In this document: positions 1-5,268 of the stretch, one piece after another | Layout: every line of letters begins with the position of its first letter | How positions within the stretch are numbered: position 1 is the stretch's first letter | Origin: Deltaproteobacteria bacterium | Lineage (GTDB): Bacteria > Desulfobacterota > Desulfobacteria > Desulfobacterales > C00003060 | Assembly: GCA_003647435.1 (NCBI GenBank) | Contig: QMMV01000170.1 | Coordinates: 1-5,268 of the forward strand | Reading direction: 5' to 3' | Length of the DNA: 5,268 bases | The notes under the pieces: model-generated | Seen by the model: only the letters and a program-made list of their open reading frames with translations | Databases searched by the model: none | Told to the model about the DNA's origin: nothing | Translations under genes and position numbers: made by a program

Positions 1-710
1 GAACTAGCCCCGACAAGACCTGCGAAACAGGCGCTTGTGATGAAGGCTATGATCTTGTATTTGGTCGTATTGATTCCCATCACCTTTGCAGCATCTTCAT
101 CTTCCCTCAATGCGGTCAGGGCGTAGCCGATCTTGCTTCTCATATAACATAAGGTTACAACTGCAGCTAATACTGCAATGACAAGAACCATAATGTCAGC
201 CCCATAGGTCATTAGACTGCTGGCGGTTTTTCTTCCAAGGATCTGGTTGAGCTCGGCCACAAATATGATACCCTCCGAACCATTCCATATCCTCGCACCT
301 TCAATAAAAAACCTGAACCCTTCATTTACACCTATTGTGGCAATAGCAAAGTAAGCCCCTCTGAGTCTCAGGGCGACTGCTCCCACAGCCATAGACAACA
401 GGGTGGACATCAATAATGCAAGGATAAAACCGATGATGATAATCCATATACCGAGTCCTTCGATATGGGCAAATTTCGTAATTGCCAGGGCCATTCCGTA
501 GGTCCCGACACCCATAAAGGCAACATAACCGAAATCGACGTATCCTGTCATGCCGAGGAAAATATTAAATGCCTGTCCCAGGGCACTGTAGAAAAGAAGC
601 ATAGCCACCAATTGCCACATCCCTGAGATGTTTCTGCCCACCAAAAAGAGCACAAGGTATGCTGCAAATACGGGTATTAAAGGATAATACTTTGAAATGT
701 CTTTTTTCAT
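1..710 (-). CDS. livM: Branched-chain amino acid-type ABC transporter permease LivM (partial, C-terminus off the left edge)
   Basis: Second inner-membrane permease of a HAAT-family ABC importer, pairing with LivH to form the translocation channel. I translated 236 codons from the ATG at 708-710, and the frame is still open at base 1. Roughly the last 70-100 residues are missing compared with usual LivM lengths of about 300-330. Visible family features are hydrophobic segments near residues 10-25, 32-50, 84-112 and 170-188, the LivM-like stretch MTGYVDFGYVAFMGVGTYG (about 54-72), RLRGAYFAIATIG (about 115-127), and the cytoplasmic EAA-type loop ALREDEDAAKVMGIN (about 200-214), which contacts the ATPase. 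The start overlaps the livH stop as ATGA (707-710). No clear Shine-Dalgarno precedes it, so translation is probably coupled to livH. Transported substrate cannot be told from the sequence; the liv name reflects the family. Confidence 0.93.
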   Translation of the reverse strand, partial: MKKDISKYYPLIPVFAAYLVLFLVGRNISGMWQLVAMLLFYSALGQAFNIFLGMTGYVDFGYVAFMGVGTYGMALAITKFAHIEGLGIWIIIIGFILALLMSTLLSMAVGAVALRLRGAYFAIATIGVNEGFRFFIEGARIWNGSEGIIFVAELNQILGRKTASSLMTYGADIMVLVIAVLAAVVTLCYMRSKIGYALTALREDEDAAKVMGINTTKYKIIAFITSACFAGLVGAS

Positions 711-1594
711 TTTGTAGTTAGCAGCCCGGTCGGTTTAATGAGAAGTATGGCTAATAAGATTACAAAAGATAAAAATCTGGTTAGGGCAAATGGTTCTACG
801 CCGGGAATTAGGTTAAATATCGTGTACGAGCCATTCTCGATGAGCCCGAAGACCAATCCGCCGAAAAAGGCCCCATAGGGAGATGAAAGACCGCCCAGGA
901 CTGCAATCACAAAGGCCTTCAGGGTATACCCTCCTCCCATGTAAGGATTAATACCAACAGGGATAAACATAGTGAGAAGGACACCACTTGCAACGGTGAG
1001 CCCAATTCCCAATGAAAAGCTCAAGGCATAGGTTCCCCCAACATTTACACCGCAAACCCTGGCGCCTTCATCATCCTCCACCACACTTCTCACGGCTGAC
1101 CCTGCCCGGGTCTTCTTGAACCACAGGTAGAGGAGAAGGGCGATAATCACGCTGCCGAGACAGGCATACAATTTTGTCATCGGCAAAACTGTTACACCAA
1201 GGTTAATTTTTCCCACAACCCAATTATAGCCGCGAAATTCTGACCCAAACATCAGTTTTACAAGTTCCTCAAGTAAGATCCCAATGGAAAAAGTTGCCAG
1301 CAGGGTAGCAAGTTCAGGGGCCTTGATTAACCTCCGCATGGTTGTATAGTAGAATACGAAGCCCAATCCCATCCCTACAGCAAAGGCAACAGGCACGGCA
1401 ATTATTGGATTGATTCCAAGGGTATTGAACAGCCACAGGGTGATGAATGCTCCCACCATGATAAAGGCCCCATGGCCGACATTTACGATTTTCAGAACAC
1501 CAAAGATAAGGCTTAGACCCATAGTAGCCATACCATAAACTGCACCCAAGACAATTCCCTGGAGAAGATTGCCGGTAAACTGTTCTAAGAACAT
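707..1594 (-). CDS. livH: Branched-chain amino acid-type ABC transporter permease LivH
   Basis: First permease of the HAAT-type ABC importer, 295 residues, a normal LivH length. It is an integral inner-membrane protein with about eight hydrophobic stretches. Family marks are the N-terminal GAVYGMATMGLSLIFGVLKI followed by NVGHGAFIMVGAF (about 17-50), where many homologues have NFAHG; the EAA-type coupling loop around residues 166-184 (VRSVVEDDEGARVCGVN); the glycine-rich FVIAVLGGLSSPYGAFFGG (about 228-246); and the C-terminal KPTGLL typical of LivH and LivM. The ATG at 1592-1594 is preceded by GAGGAA eight bases upstream, which supports this start. It follows livK after 107 bases containing a terminator-like hairpin and overlaps livM by four bases. 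Substrate is inferred only at the level of branched-chain amino acids or related amides. Confidence 0.95.
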   Translation of the reverse strand: MFLEQFTGNLLQGIVLGAVYGMATMGLSLIFGVLKIVNVGHGAFIMVGAFITLWLFNTLGINPIIAVPVAFAVGMGLGFVFYYTTMRRLIKAPELATLLATFSIGILLEELVKLMFGSEFRGYNWVVGKINLGVTVLPMTKLYACLGSVIIALLLYLWFKKTRAGSAVRSVVEDDEGARVCGVNVGGTYALSFSLGIGLTVASGVLLTMFIPVGINPYMGGGYTLKAFVIAVLGGLSSPYGAFFGGLVFGLIENGSYTIFNLIPGVEPFALTRFLSFVILLAILLIKPTGLLTTK

Positions 1595-1602
1595 TCTGTC
1601 AT

Positions 1603-1608
1603 TTCCTC
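1603..1608 (-). promoter_or_regulatory. Ribosome binding site of livH
   Basis: GAGGAA on the minus strand, eight bases before the livH ATG. It lies downstream of the hairpin in the livK-livH gap, so livH has its own initiation signal instead of depending on coupling to livK. Confidence 0.7.
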
Positions 1609-1642
1609 ATAATGATTGCTTGTAAAGGGTTCCTCTTTAGGC

Positions 1643-1683
1643 AAAAATCGCCCCCCCAAGTTTTTTTGTTTTAGAGGGGGCGA
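1643..1683 (-). terminator. Terminator-like hairpin between livK and livH (probable partial terminator)
   Basis: On the minus strand, TCGCCCCC (1683-1676) pairs perfectly with GGGGGCGA (1655-1648) around a 20-base A-rich loop, and is followed at once by five T residues (1647-1643). The sequence before the stem is A-rich. This is the layout of an intrinsic terminator placed 19 bases after the livK stop. The loop is long and the T-tract short, so leaky termination is more likely than a complete stop. This would make binding protein more abundant than permease, as is common in such operons (inference). Two further C bases in the run allow the stem to slip. Confidence 0.65.
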
Positions 1684-1701
1684 CTATGTTTTTTGTTTTT
1701 G

Positions 1702-2976
1702 TTATGGGACTGCTACCTTCCCTTTTGCTTTTTCTGCGAAGGTAGGCATGGGGTAGTAGGGTTTACCGGTTTGGGCTGCTTCCGGCCAGACTATAACTCG
1801 TTTGCCACCTTGCCACTGAACATCGACCATCGAATGGCCGACCTGTAGTCCTGTATCGTCAACATCCCAGCCTCCATAAAAAGACATAAACTTCAGGTCC
1901 CCAAGGGCCGCTCTCACTTTATCCGAATTAAGGGAATTCGCTTTCTCAACAGCCAGTACGTAGGCTAATACCTGAGCACCTGCCTCTGCAGCGTGATAAT
2001 CCGGGATGATGTCTTTGCCGAGGGCCTTTTTGAAAAGGGCTACAAATTCATCCTGGCTTGGCCCGATCCAGGGCAACCCCACCTTTTTAGCTTCTTTTTT
2101 CGAGTATTTTACCCCATATTCCCAGTGCGAGGGGCCCATAACACCTTCTGCCATATTTGTTAAAGCTTCATAAAAGGCCGGCAGTGTTGCAGCTGCGATC
2201 AGGGATAATGCTTTGGTATCTATGCCCAGATCAGCCATCTGCCGGTTAAAAAGCTGGCCGTCTTCAAAGTGACCACCGCCAAGAATGAAATCCGGTTTGC
2301 TTGCTTTCAAAGCGGAAAGCAGAGGTGTTAAGTCTGTTACACCTTTTGGATATGTACGCTTAAAAACAACATTAAACCCGAGCTTTTTTGCGTGTTTTTC
2401 TGCTCCATGCATCACCATTTTTGCAAACTCGGAATCTTCATAGGCGAGGGCGACCTTCTTGGCTTTGGGATCAATCTTGTGGATCATGTCAAGGGTTCCC
2501 TCGTGATAACGGGACGCAGGCCCGATGGTTTGCACGGTATACCTGAAACCCTGCCGGAAAATCTTGTTGTTCGCACCTCCATGGTCCATATAGAGCATCT
2601 TATGACTTTCGGCCACAGGGGCACCTCGAAGAGTGAGGCCTGAGCTGTATGGGGCAAAAACAACGTTGACCTTGTCAACCGTGATGAGCCTTCCGATAAG
2701 ACTTGTTACAGTCTCTTTTCTCGACTCACAGTCATAATACTTGTATTCGAGAGGAACTTTTTTCCCTGCTACTTTTACACCACCATAGGTCTTGTTTACC
2801 CAATTGACACAGGCTTTTATTCCCCCAATGGCTTGCTCCCCTGCCTTTGCATACTTCCCAGAAAGGCAGGCCGGATGCCCGATTACAATTTTTGATGCCG
2901 CCAAGCTATTGGTCACAAAAAGAAAACCAAACATGGCAACGAAAATTACAAACGGAATTAGATACGTTTTTCTCAT
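1702..2976 (-). CDS. livK: Periplasmic branched-chain amino acid-type ABC transporter substrate-binding protein
   Basis: Extracytoplasmic ligand-binding protein of the importer, 424 residues, type I periplasmic-binding fold (Peripla_BP_6 / LivK-AmiC family). Residues 1-26 form a signal peptide: MRK, then a hydrophobic core, then a likely signal peptidase I site at NSLA|ASK. There is no lipobox cysteine, so a soluble periplasmic protein is expected. The mature part starts with the family strand IVIGHPACLSGKYAKAGEQA (about 30-49). This is followed by GGIKACVNWVN, the subdomain crossover VVFAPYSSG (about 105-113), an AYEDSEFAKMV segment, and the late helix DYHAAEAGAQVLAYVLAVEKA. An AGGAGG-type site precedes the ATG. 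It heads the livK-livH-livM operon. The family binds leucine, isoleucine and valine but also amides, urea-like compounds and aromatic acids, so the ligand is uncertain. Confidence 0.92.
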   Translation of the reverse strand: MRKTYLIPFVIFVAMFGFLFVTNSLAASKIVIGHPACLSGKYAKAGEQAIGGIKACVNWVNKTYGGVKVAGKKVPLEYKYYDCESRKETVTSLIGRLITVDKVNVVFAPYSSGLTLRGAPVAESHKMLYMDHGGANNKIFRQGFRYTVQTIGPASRYHEGTLDMIHKIDPKAKKVALAYEDSEFAKMVMHGAEKHAKKLGFNVVFKRTYPKGVTDLTPLLSALKASKPDFILGGGHFEDGQLFNRQMADLGIDTKALSLIAAATLPAFYEALTNMAEGVMGPSHWEYGVKYSKKEAKKVGLPWIGPSQDEFVALFKKALGKDIIPDYHAAEAGAQVLAYVLAVEKANSLNSDKVRAALGDLKFMSFYGGWDVDDTGLQVGHSMVDVQWQGGKRVIVWPEAAQTGKPYYPMPTFAEKAKGKVAVP

Positions 2977-2980
2977 GGTA

Positions 2981-2988
2981 ACCTCCTT
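2981..2988 (-). promoter_or_regulatory. Strong ribosome binding site of livK
   Basis: AAGGAGGT on the minus strand ends four bases before the livK ATG (five bases from GGAGG to ATG), a near-perfect complement of the 16S rRNA tail at slightly short spacing. It fixes the start at 2976 and suggests high translation, as expected for a binding protein. The bases upstream are A-rich and probably unstructured. Confidence 0.85.
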
Positions 2989-3068
2989 TTTTTGTTTGTT
3001 ATTAACAGCAATCTTCTGGTAACTGTTTGAAGGGGATACCGGTTACATATGTATTTAGTTCCGCTTCG

Positions 3069-3105
3069 CTCCTTCCAGGGCATAGGCCCCATAGGCCGGA
3101 GGGAG
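3069..3105 (-). other. GC-rich hairpin in the livK leader, with an internal direct repeat
   Basis: CTCCTTCC (3069-3076) pairs with GGAGGGAG (3098-3105) in eight steps including one G-T wobble. After a bulged A3077, GG pairs with CC (3078-3079 with 3096-3097). The top of the hairpin contains CATAGGCC twice, at 3081-3088 and 3090-3097. On the minus strand the hairpin is followed by non-T sequence, so it is not a terminator for livK. On the plus strand T-rich bases begin about eight bases later, but no plus-strand gene ends here. Function unknown; it could be a structured leader element or a remnant of a mobile repeat. Confidence 0.5.
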
Positions 3106-3141
3106 TAAAGGAATTTTTATCTTTTACATCATTCCCTGAGG

Positions 3142-3176
3142 GTATCAGTTTAGATTTTTGAAAATATTATTGCGGA
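3142..3176 (+). repeat. 35-base repeat, copy A
   Basis: This 35-base segment begins GTATCAGTTTAGATTTTTG and ends ATTATTGCGGA. It is identical, base for base, to 5178-5212 (copy C) and in the same orientation; a diverged copy B lies at 5112-5144. Copy A is in the leader region of livK. An exact 35-base match separated by about 2 kb cannot be due to chance. The unit is AT-rich, with a short imperfect dyad ATTTTTGAAAAT in the middle, and codes for nothing obvious. It looks like a dispersed intergenic repeat; no repeat family name is recognised. Confidence 0.85.
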
Positions 3177-3224
3177 TGTCTGTTTTTTAAAAGAGCTAAA
3201 GTGTTACCCCTGAGTGAGGTTGAA

Positions 3225-3253
3225 ATAACATAAAGGTATGACTGTGATTTCAA
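3225..3253 (-). promoter_or_regulatory. Candidate sigma-70 promoter for livK (proximal)
   Basis: On the minus strand TTGAAA (3253-3248, five of six consensus bases) is followed after exactly 17 bases by TGTTAT (3230-3225, four of six). Transcription would start near 3218 and give a leader of about 240 bases containing repeat copy A and the GC-rich hairpin. This is read by eye from an AT-rich region, so a chance match is possible. Confidence 0.35.
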
Positions 3254-3319
3254 TAGGTTGTAGAATTTTTCAGACGTCTAATTATATAATATCCCACTAA
3301 ATCCTACACGGGATGCTCC

Positions 3320-3348
3320 TGCATAATAGATAATCTCAGATTTGTCAA
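3320..3348 (-). promoter_or_regulatory. Candidate sigma-70 promoter for livK (distal)
   Basis: On the minus strand a perfect TTGACA (3348-3343) is followed after 17 bases by TATGCA (3325-3320), a weak -10. A better -10, TATTAT (3328-3323), sits at a short 14-base spacing. It lies about 50 bases after the gspK stop and points at livK, a sensible place for the liv operon promoter. Transcription would give a leader of about 335 bases. Confidence 0.35.
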
Positions 3349-3372
3349 GGATTAGACCGCAAGCAGAGCTCT

Positions 3373-3396
3373 GGGGACTTGTTTTTGAAGTACCCC
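3373..3396 (-). terminator. Hairpin at the gspK stop codon (possible weak terminator)
   Basis: On the minus strand GGGG-T-ACTT (3396-3388) pairs with AAGTCCCC (3380-3373) around the loop CAAAAAC, with one bulged T. The stem begins at the last base of the gspK TAG. No T-tract follows; instead comes the palindrome AGAGCTCT. It may stabilise the 3' end of the gspJK messenger or act as an inefficient terminator, but the sequence does not show a classical intrinsic terminator. Confidence 0.35.
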
Positions 3397-4409
3397 TACT
3401 CGACCTTCCAGGAAAGAATCTGCAGCCCGGCGCCGGTTCTTTCAGTTATACCCGTTACCCTCTTTATCATCGACCCCTTAAAACCATCTGATCGGATCTC
3501 AAAGTAAGTGCTCATTGTGGTCAGCAGACTGTTTGCCCTGTTTTTCTGCTCCTGAGTCATATCCGACAGACCGGGATATTTTTTGTAATCTGACAGGTCA
3601 TTTTTCTTGTTTTCCCGGTATTCAAGCCAATCTTCAACTCTGTCCTGATCAAGTATATATTCGGAAAGAGCCTTCAATACCAGAGGCTCGGCCGTATTGA
3701 TATTGATCTTTCCGTCGCCATGTGGGGAGAGGTACCTGGAAATGCCTGGCTTTTCACCATTTCCATGAAAGAGGTTATTTGTCATGCCTCTGACCGGAAT
3801 CAGGTCCTCAATGTAATCGAGGGGGCGATTTCTGCAAGCATAAGGGTTTTCCAGCCCTTGATAGTAACTGTTTTCGGCACCATATCCCGGCCCTTCCGTA
3901 ACATCGTTGTCTGAATCGATCCAATCCTTGATAGCGTTCACAATATTTACTGCTGTTCCTTCCTCGAGGCCGAATTCCGGCAACTGCAGGAATTTGATCA
4001 AAAGGTCCCTCTGGACATTGTTATAAGTTCCGTCACTTTTGATCAGCTTGTTGATCTGAATTCTCCCTGAGTGGTCTGAGACCTTGGCCTCAAACCTTCC
4101 TTCGCTGAACATCGCAGCCGAATTTCCTGATAGCGTTTCAGGATCTGCCCAATCTTCGTGCAGGGTATCGATGCTGCTTTCCAGCTTGTCTTTAGCAAGA
4201 ACTCCGAGTGCGTAGTTGAAACCTGACCTGGCGACACATCGGAGCCTGATTCCATCCCGCATGTTTGCCGCTGCTTGCAGGTCACACCGTGTGAATGTGT
4301 TAAACTGGAGAGTCAATGCAACAATCAGGCTGATAACCAGGATTGTGAGGATAAGCGCCACGCCCCTATCATCTTTGAGAAACTTTCTTATAGGAATCCT
4401 GTACCCCAT
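3396..4409 (-). CDS. gspK: Type II secretion system minor pseudopilin GspK
   Basis: Largest minor pseudopilin of the type II secretion system, 337 residues, a usual GspK length. It caps the periplasmic pseudopilus with GspI and GspJ. The prepilin signal is a short basic leader ending DDRG (to residue 16), cleaved before VALILTILVISLIVALT (17-33). As is characteristic of GspK, the +5 glutamate of other pseudopilins is absent. The head contains SDHSGRIQINKL (111-122), then the acidic KDWIDSDNDVTEG (161-173) and the typical NRPLDYIEDLIPVRGM (about 194-209), in the region where structures of the family bind calcium. It also has YLSPHGDGKININTAEP (226-242), a hallmark of the family. The ATG at 4407-4409 follows the gspJ stop by three bases, and AAAGGA at the gspJ end serves as ribosome binding site. 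No gspL or gspM follows; the liv genes do. Confidence 0.95.
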   Translation of the reverse strand: MGYRIPIRKFLKDDRGVALILTILVISLIVALTLQFNTFTRCDLQAAANMRDGIRLRCVARSGFNYALGVLAKDKLESSIDTLHEDWADPETLSGNSAAMFSEGRFEAKVSDHSGRIQINKLIKSDGTYNNVQRDLLIKFLQLPEFGLEEGTAVNIVNAIKDWIDSDNDVTEGPGYGAENSYYQGLENPYACRNRPLDYIEDLIPVRGMTNNLFHGNGEKPGISRYLSPHGDGKININTAEPLVLKALSEYILDQDRVEDWLEYRENKKNDLSDYKKYPGLSDMTQEQKNRANSLLTTMSTYFEIRSDGFKGSMIKRVTGITERTGAGLQILSWKVE

Positions 4410-4412
4410 TTC

Positions 4413-5102
4413 CTATCCTTTACTGACCGGAAGAGTGGTAGCTGTCATAAATGTAAATGGTTCTTCCGGATGAAGCGTATTTACAAACTGGAGCGTTATC
4501 GAAACCCTCCTGGGGATATTACCCTTAAACTCATCGCTTGTCGAATCCCAGTTATCATGTGGTTGGCCGTCTGAGTCGTAATAGGTAAATTTGACAGAAG
4601 TCAGGCCATTACACAGTTCGAATCCCCCGGTTCCTTTCTCAGGCGATTCTCTAAACACAGGTGTATCCGTACGGTAAAGAACAAAACTACTTTCTTCTTC
4701 ATTTTCTTTAACATAAAAACTTATCTCCGCCGGCCCGCAAGCCTTGTCCTCATCAGCAAAGGTGAGATGAGCCAGAGAAGTGAAGCGTAGGCTGTCTGCA
4801 TCCCGCCCCTCAATTTCGTTGTGCTCGCCGACAAATTGAAATGTTTGAGACGTACCTCCTCCTGGTTCGTGCGCTTTTACTTCTTTAGGAAGGCAGGCAG
4901 ACTCCAGGTCCTGGGTCATTCTTTCCATGGCAATACGGGCCATTGCATAGATGTTTGCCTGAGACTCGGTATTCTCCATAACCCGAAACGTCCCCGTATA
5001 AGAGGTAAAGATAGTGGAAAGAATGGCCGCGAGGATAAAGATAGCGATCAGGATTTCAAGGAGGGTAAAACCGGCTGCGTTTGTTGGTTTCGTCGAGTTC
5101 AG
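4413..5102 (-). CDS. gspJ: Type II secretion system minor pseudopilin GspJ, start codon uncertain (CTG used here)
   Basis: Minor pseudopilin of the pseudopilus tip. The first ATG (4977-4979) gives 188 residues but omits the signal. Reading upstream in the same frame gives 41 more codons, starting at CTG (5100-5102). They include NAAG|FTLLEILIAIFIL, a textbook prepilin peptidase site with glutamate at +5 and the transmembrane helix (G at 5070-5072). The body matches GspJ: ERMTQDLESA, then GGFELCNGLTSVKFTYYDSD (a core strand region), then a DNWDS turn and IPRRVSITLQF near the end. With the CTG start the length is 229 residues, normal for GspJ. No ATG, GTG or TTG lies between the upstream in-frame TGA (5115-5117) and the cleavage site, and no Shine-Dalgarno precedes the CTG. 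The first codons after that TGA come from repeat copy B. The gene therefore either starts at a rare codon or has lost its start through repeat invasion. Confidence 0.85.
   Translation of the reverse strand: MNSTKPTNAAGFTLLEILIAIFILAAILSTIFTSYTGTFRVMENTESQANIYAMARIAMERMTQDLESACLPKEVKAHEPGGGTSQTFQFVGEHNEIEGRDADSLRFTSLAHLTFADEDKACGPAEISFYVKENEEESSFVLYRTDTPVFRESPEKGTGGFELCNGLTSVKFTYYDSDGQPHDNWDSTSDEFKGNIPRRVSITLQFVNTLHPEEPFTFMTATTLPVSKG
4416..4421 (-). promoter_or_regulatory. Ribosome binding site of gspK inside the end of gspJ
   Basis: AAAGGA on the minus strand forms the last two sense codons of gspJ (Lys-Gly), immediately before its TAG stop, and lies six bases before the gspK ATG. With the stop and start only three bases apart, ribosomes ending gspJ can re-initiate on gspK. 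Confidence 0.6.
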
Positions 5103-5105
5103 TGG

Positions 5106-5144
5106 TTTATCGTGTCAGTTGAAGTTTTTTGAAAATATTATGGG
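5106..5144 (+). repeat. Diverged repeat, copy B (overlaps the gspJ 5' frame)
   Basis: The segment beginning TTTATCGTGTCAGTTGAAG and continuing TTTTTTGAAAATATTAT resembles copy C together with its TTTATC prefix. It shows about four substitutions and one extra T before the shared core TTTTTGAAAATATTAT. Copies B and C lie 66 bases apart in the same orientation. The left end of copy B reads into the gspJ frame (codons GAT AAA), so it sits exactly where the gspJ start codon and ribosome binding site should be. Confidence 0.7.
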
Positions 5145-5171
5145 TATTTTTTGAACGGGCTGAAGATACCC
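5142..5171. other. Hairpin between repeat copies B and C
   Basis: GGGTATTTTT (5142-5151) pairs with GAAGATACCC (5162-5171) over ten steps, two of them G-T wobbles, around the ten-base loop TGAACGGGCT. The hairpin exactly fills the space between copies B and C. No T-tract of terminator type follows on either strand. It may be part of a composite repeat unit (core, hairpin, core). Confidence 0.5.
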
Positions 5172-5177
5172 TTTATC

Positions 5178-5212
5178 GTATCAGTTTAGATTTTTGAAAA
5201 TATTATTGCGGA
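5178..5212 (+). repeat. 35-base repeat, copy C
   Basis: Identical over 35 bases to copy A at 3142-3176 and preceded by TTTATC, which copy B also has. The identity stops sharply after GCGGA: copy A continues TGTCTG and copy C continues CAGGCC. Confidence 0.85.
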
Positions 5213-5268
5213 CAGGCCATCCGATTGGAGACTGGCTCACTGTCTGAGAGGATTACTGAGCGTTGAGA
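5213..5268. other. Right-edge sequence with no recognised gene
   Basis: Fifty-six bases to the window edge. In a complete gsp cluster the end of gspI would be expected near here on the minus strand. One minus frame is open from the edge and stops at TAA inside repeat copy C (5203-5205), giving 21 codons that end NRMACPQ. This does not look like a GspI C-terminus, and it is too short to call as a gene. Confidence 0.4.

Larger units (their letters stand above)
2977..3395 (-). other. Non-coding gap between gspK and livK: leader and promoter region
   Basis: This 419-base gap holds no convincing gene on either strand. From the gspK side it contains a hairpin at the gspK stop, a perfect 10-base palindrome CAGAGCTCTG (3364-3373), a promoter candidate at 3320-3348, an AT-rich stretch with TATAAT on both strands (3281-3290), a second promoter candidate at 3225-3253, one copy of the 35-base repeat (3142-3176), a GC-rich hairpin (3069-3105), a perfect palindrome TACATATGTA (3044-3053), and the livK ribosome binding site. 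If either promoter is used, the livK messenger would have an untranslated leader of roughly 240-340 bases. I recognise no known riboswitch or small RNA in it. Confidence 0.7.

Noticed and set aside
2392..2643. Plus-strand open frame of 83 codons inside livK
   Set aside because: It lies wholly antisense to a well-supported livK. The product has no family-like features and there is no convincing ribosome site, so it is a shadow frame.
2792..3022. Plus-strand open frame of 76 codons over the livK signal peptide and leader
   Set aside because: Its apparent hydrophobic C-terminus is the reverse reading of the livK signal-peptide and A-rich ribosome site region. It has no independent support.
3069..3105. 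GC-rich hairpin as a plus-strand terminator
   Set aside because: No plus-strand gene leads into it, and the T-rich bases start about eight bases after the stem.
3281..3290. TATAAT on both strands as a third promoter
   Set aside because: The -10 is perfect, but on the minus strand the correctly spaced upstream hexamer is GTGTAG, a poor -35, and there is no TG extension. An AT-rich palindromic stretch explains it.
4216..4574. Overlapping plus-strand open frames of 85 and 99 codons across the gspK-gspJ junction
   Set aside because: Both are antisense to clear GspK and GspJ coding sequence, and their translations resemble no protein type.
4821..5132. Plus-strand open frame of 103 codons over the gspJ N-terminus
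   Set aside because: The minus-strand frame here encodes an unmistakable prepilin signal and membrane helix. The plus frame is basic, cysteine-rich and without recognisable domains.
5106..5212. Possible CRISPR array, because of the repeated AT-rich unit
   Set aside because: Only two local copies exist, one strongly diverged. The gap between them forms a hairpin instead of a unique spacer, and no cas gene is present.

Overview
The window carries five protein-coding genes, all on the minus strand, in two functional blocks. Read in the direction of transcription (right to left) the order is gspJ, gspK, a 419-base non-coding gap, livK, livH, livM. livM runs off the left edge. The protein families are those of a Gram-negative bacterium: a type II secretion pseudopilus and a periplasmic binding-protein transporter whose binding protein has an export signal and no lipobox. 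The moderate base composition and the style of the proteins would fit a member of the Desulfobacterota (the former Deltaproteobacteria), but no taxonomic marker is present and this is only an impression.

Right block (about 3396-5114): gspJ and gspK encode two minor pseudopilins that, with GspI, form the tip of the type II secretion pseudopilus. They are 3 bases apart and look translationally coupled. The block is incomplete in this window. No gspI is recognisable upstream of gspJ, and no gspL or gspM follows gspK. The prepilin-type N-terminus of GspJ (G|FTLLE) is intact but lies upstream of the first ATG, and no ATG, GTG or TTG exists in its frame. The sequence just upstream is made of repeat DNA.

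Middle (2977-3395): a leader and promoter region for the liv genes. It contains two sigma-70-like promoter candidates, one copy of a 35-base repeat that recurs exactly beside gspJ, a GC-rich hairpin, and a strong ribosome binding site.

Left block (1-2976): livK (periplasmic binding protein), livH and livM (the two permeases) form an operon for a branched-chain amino acid (HAAT) type ABC transporter. A terminator-like hairpin between livK and livH probably lowers permease expression relative to the binding protein. livH and livM overlap by ATGA. The ATPase genes (livG, livF) are not in the window and may lie beyond the left edge.

I found no new enzyme system, CRISPR array, RNA gene or transposase. 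The most interesting signal is the small repeat family (one copy in the livK leader, two beside gspJ) together with the missing start codon of gspJ.
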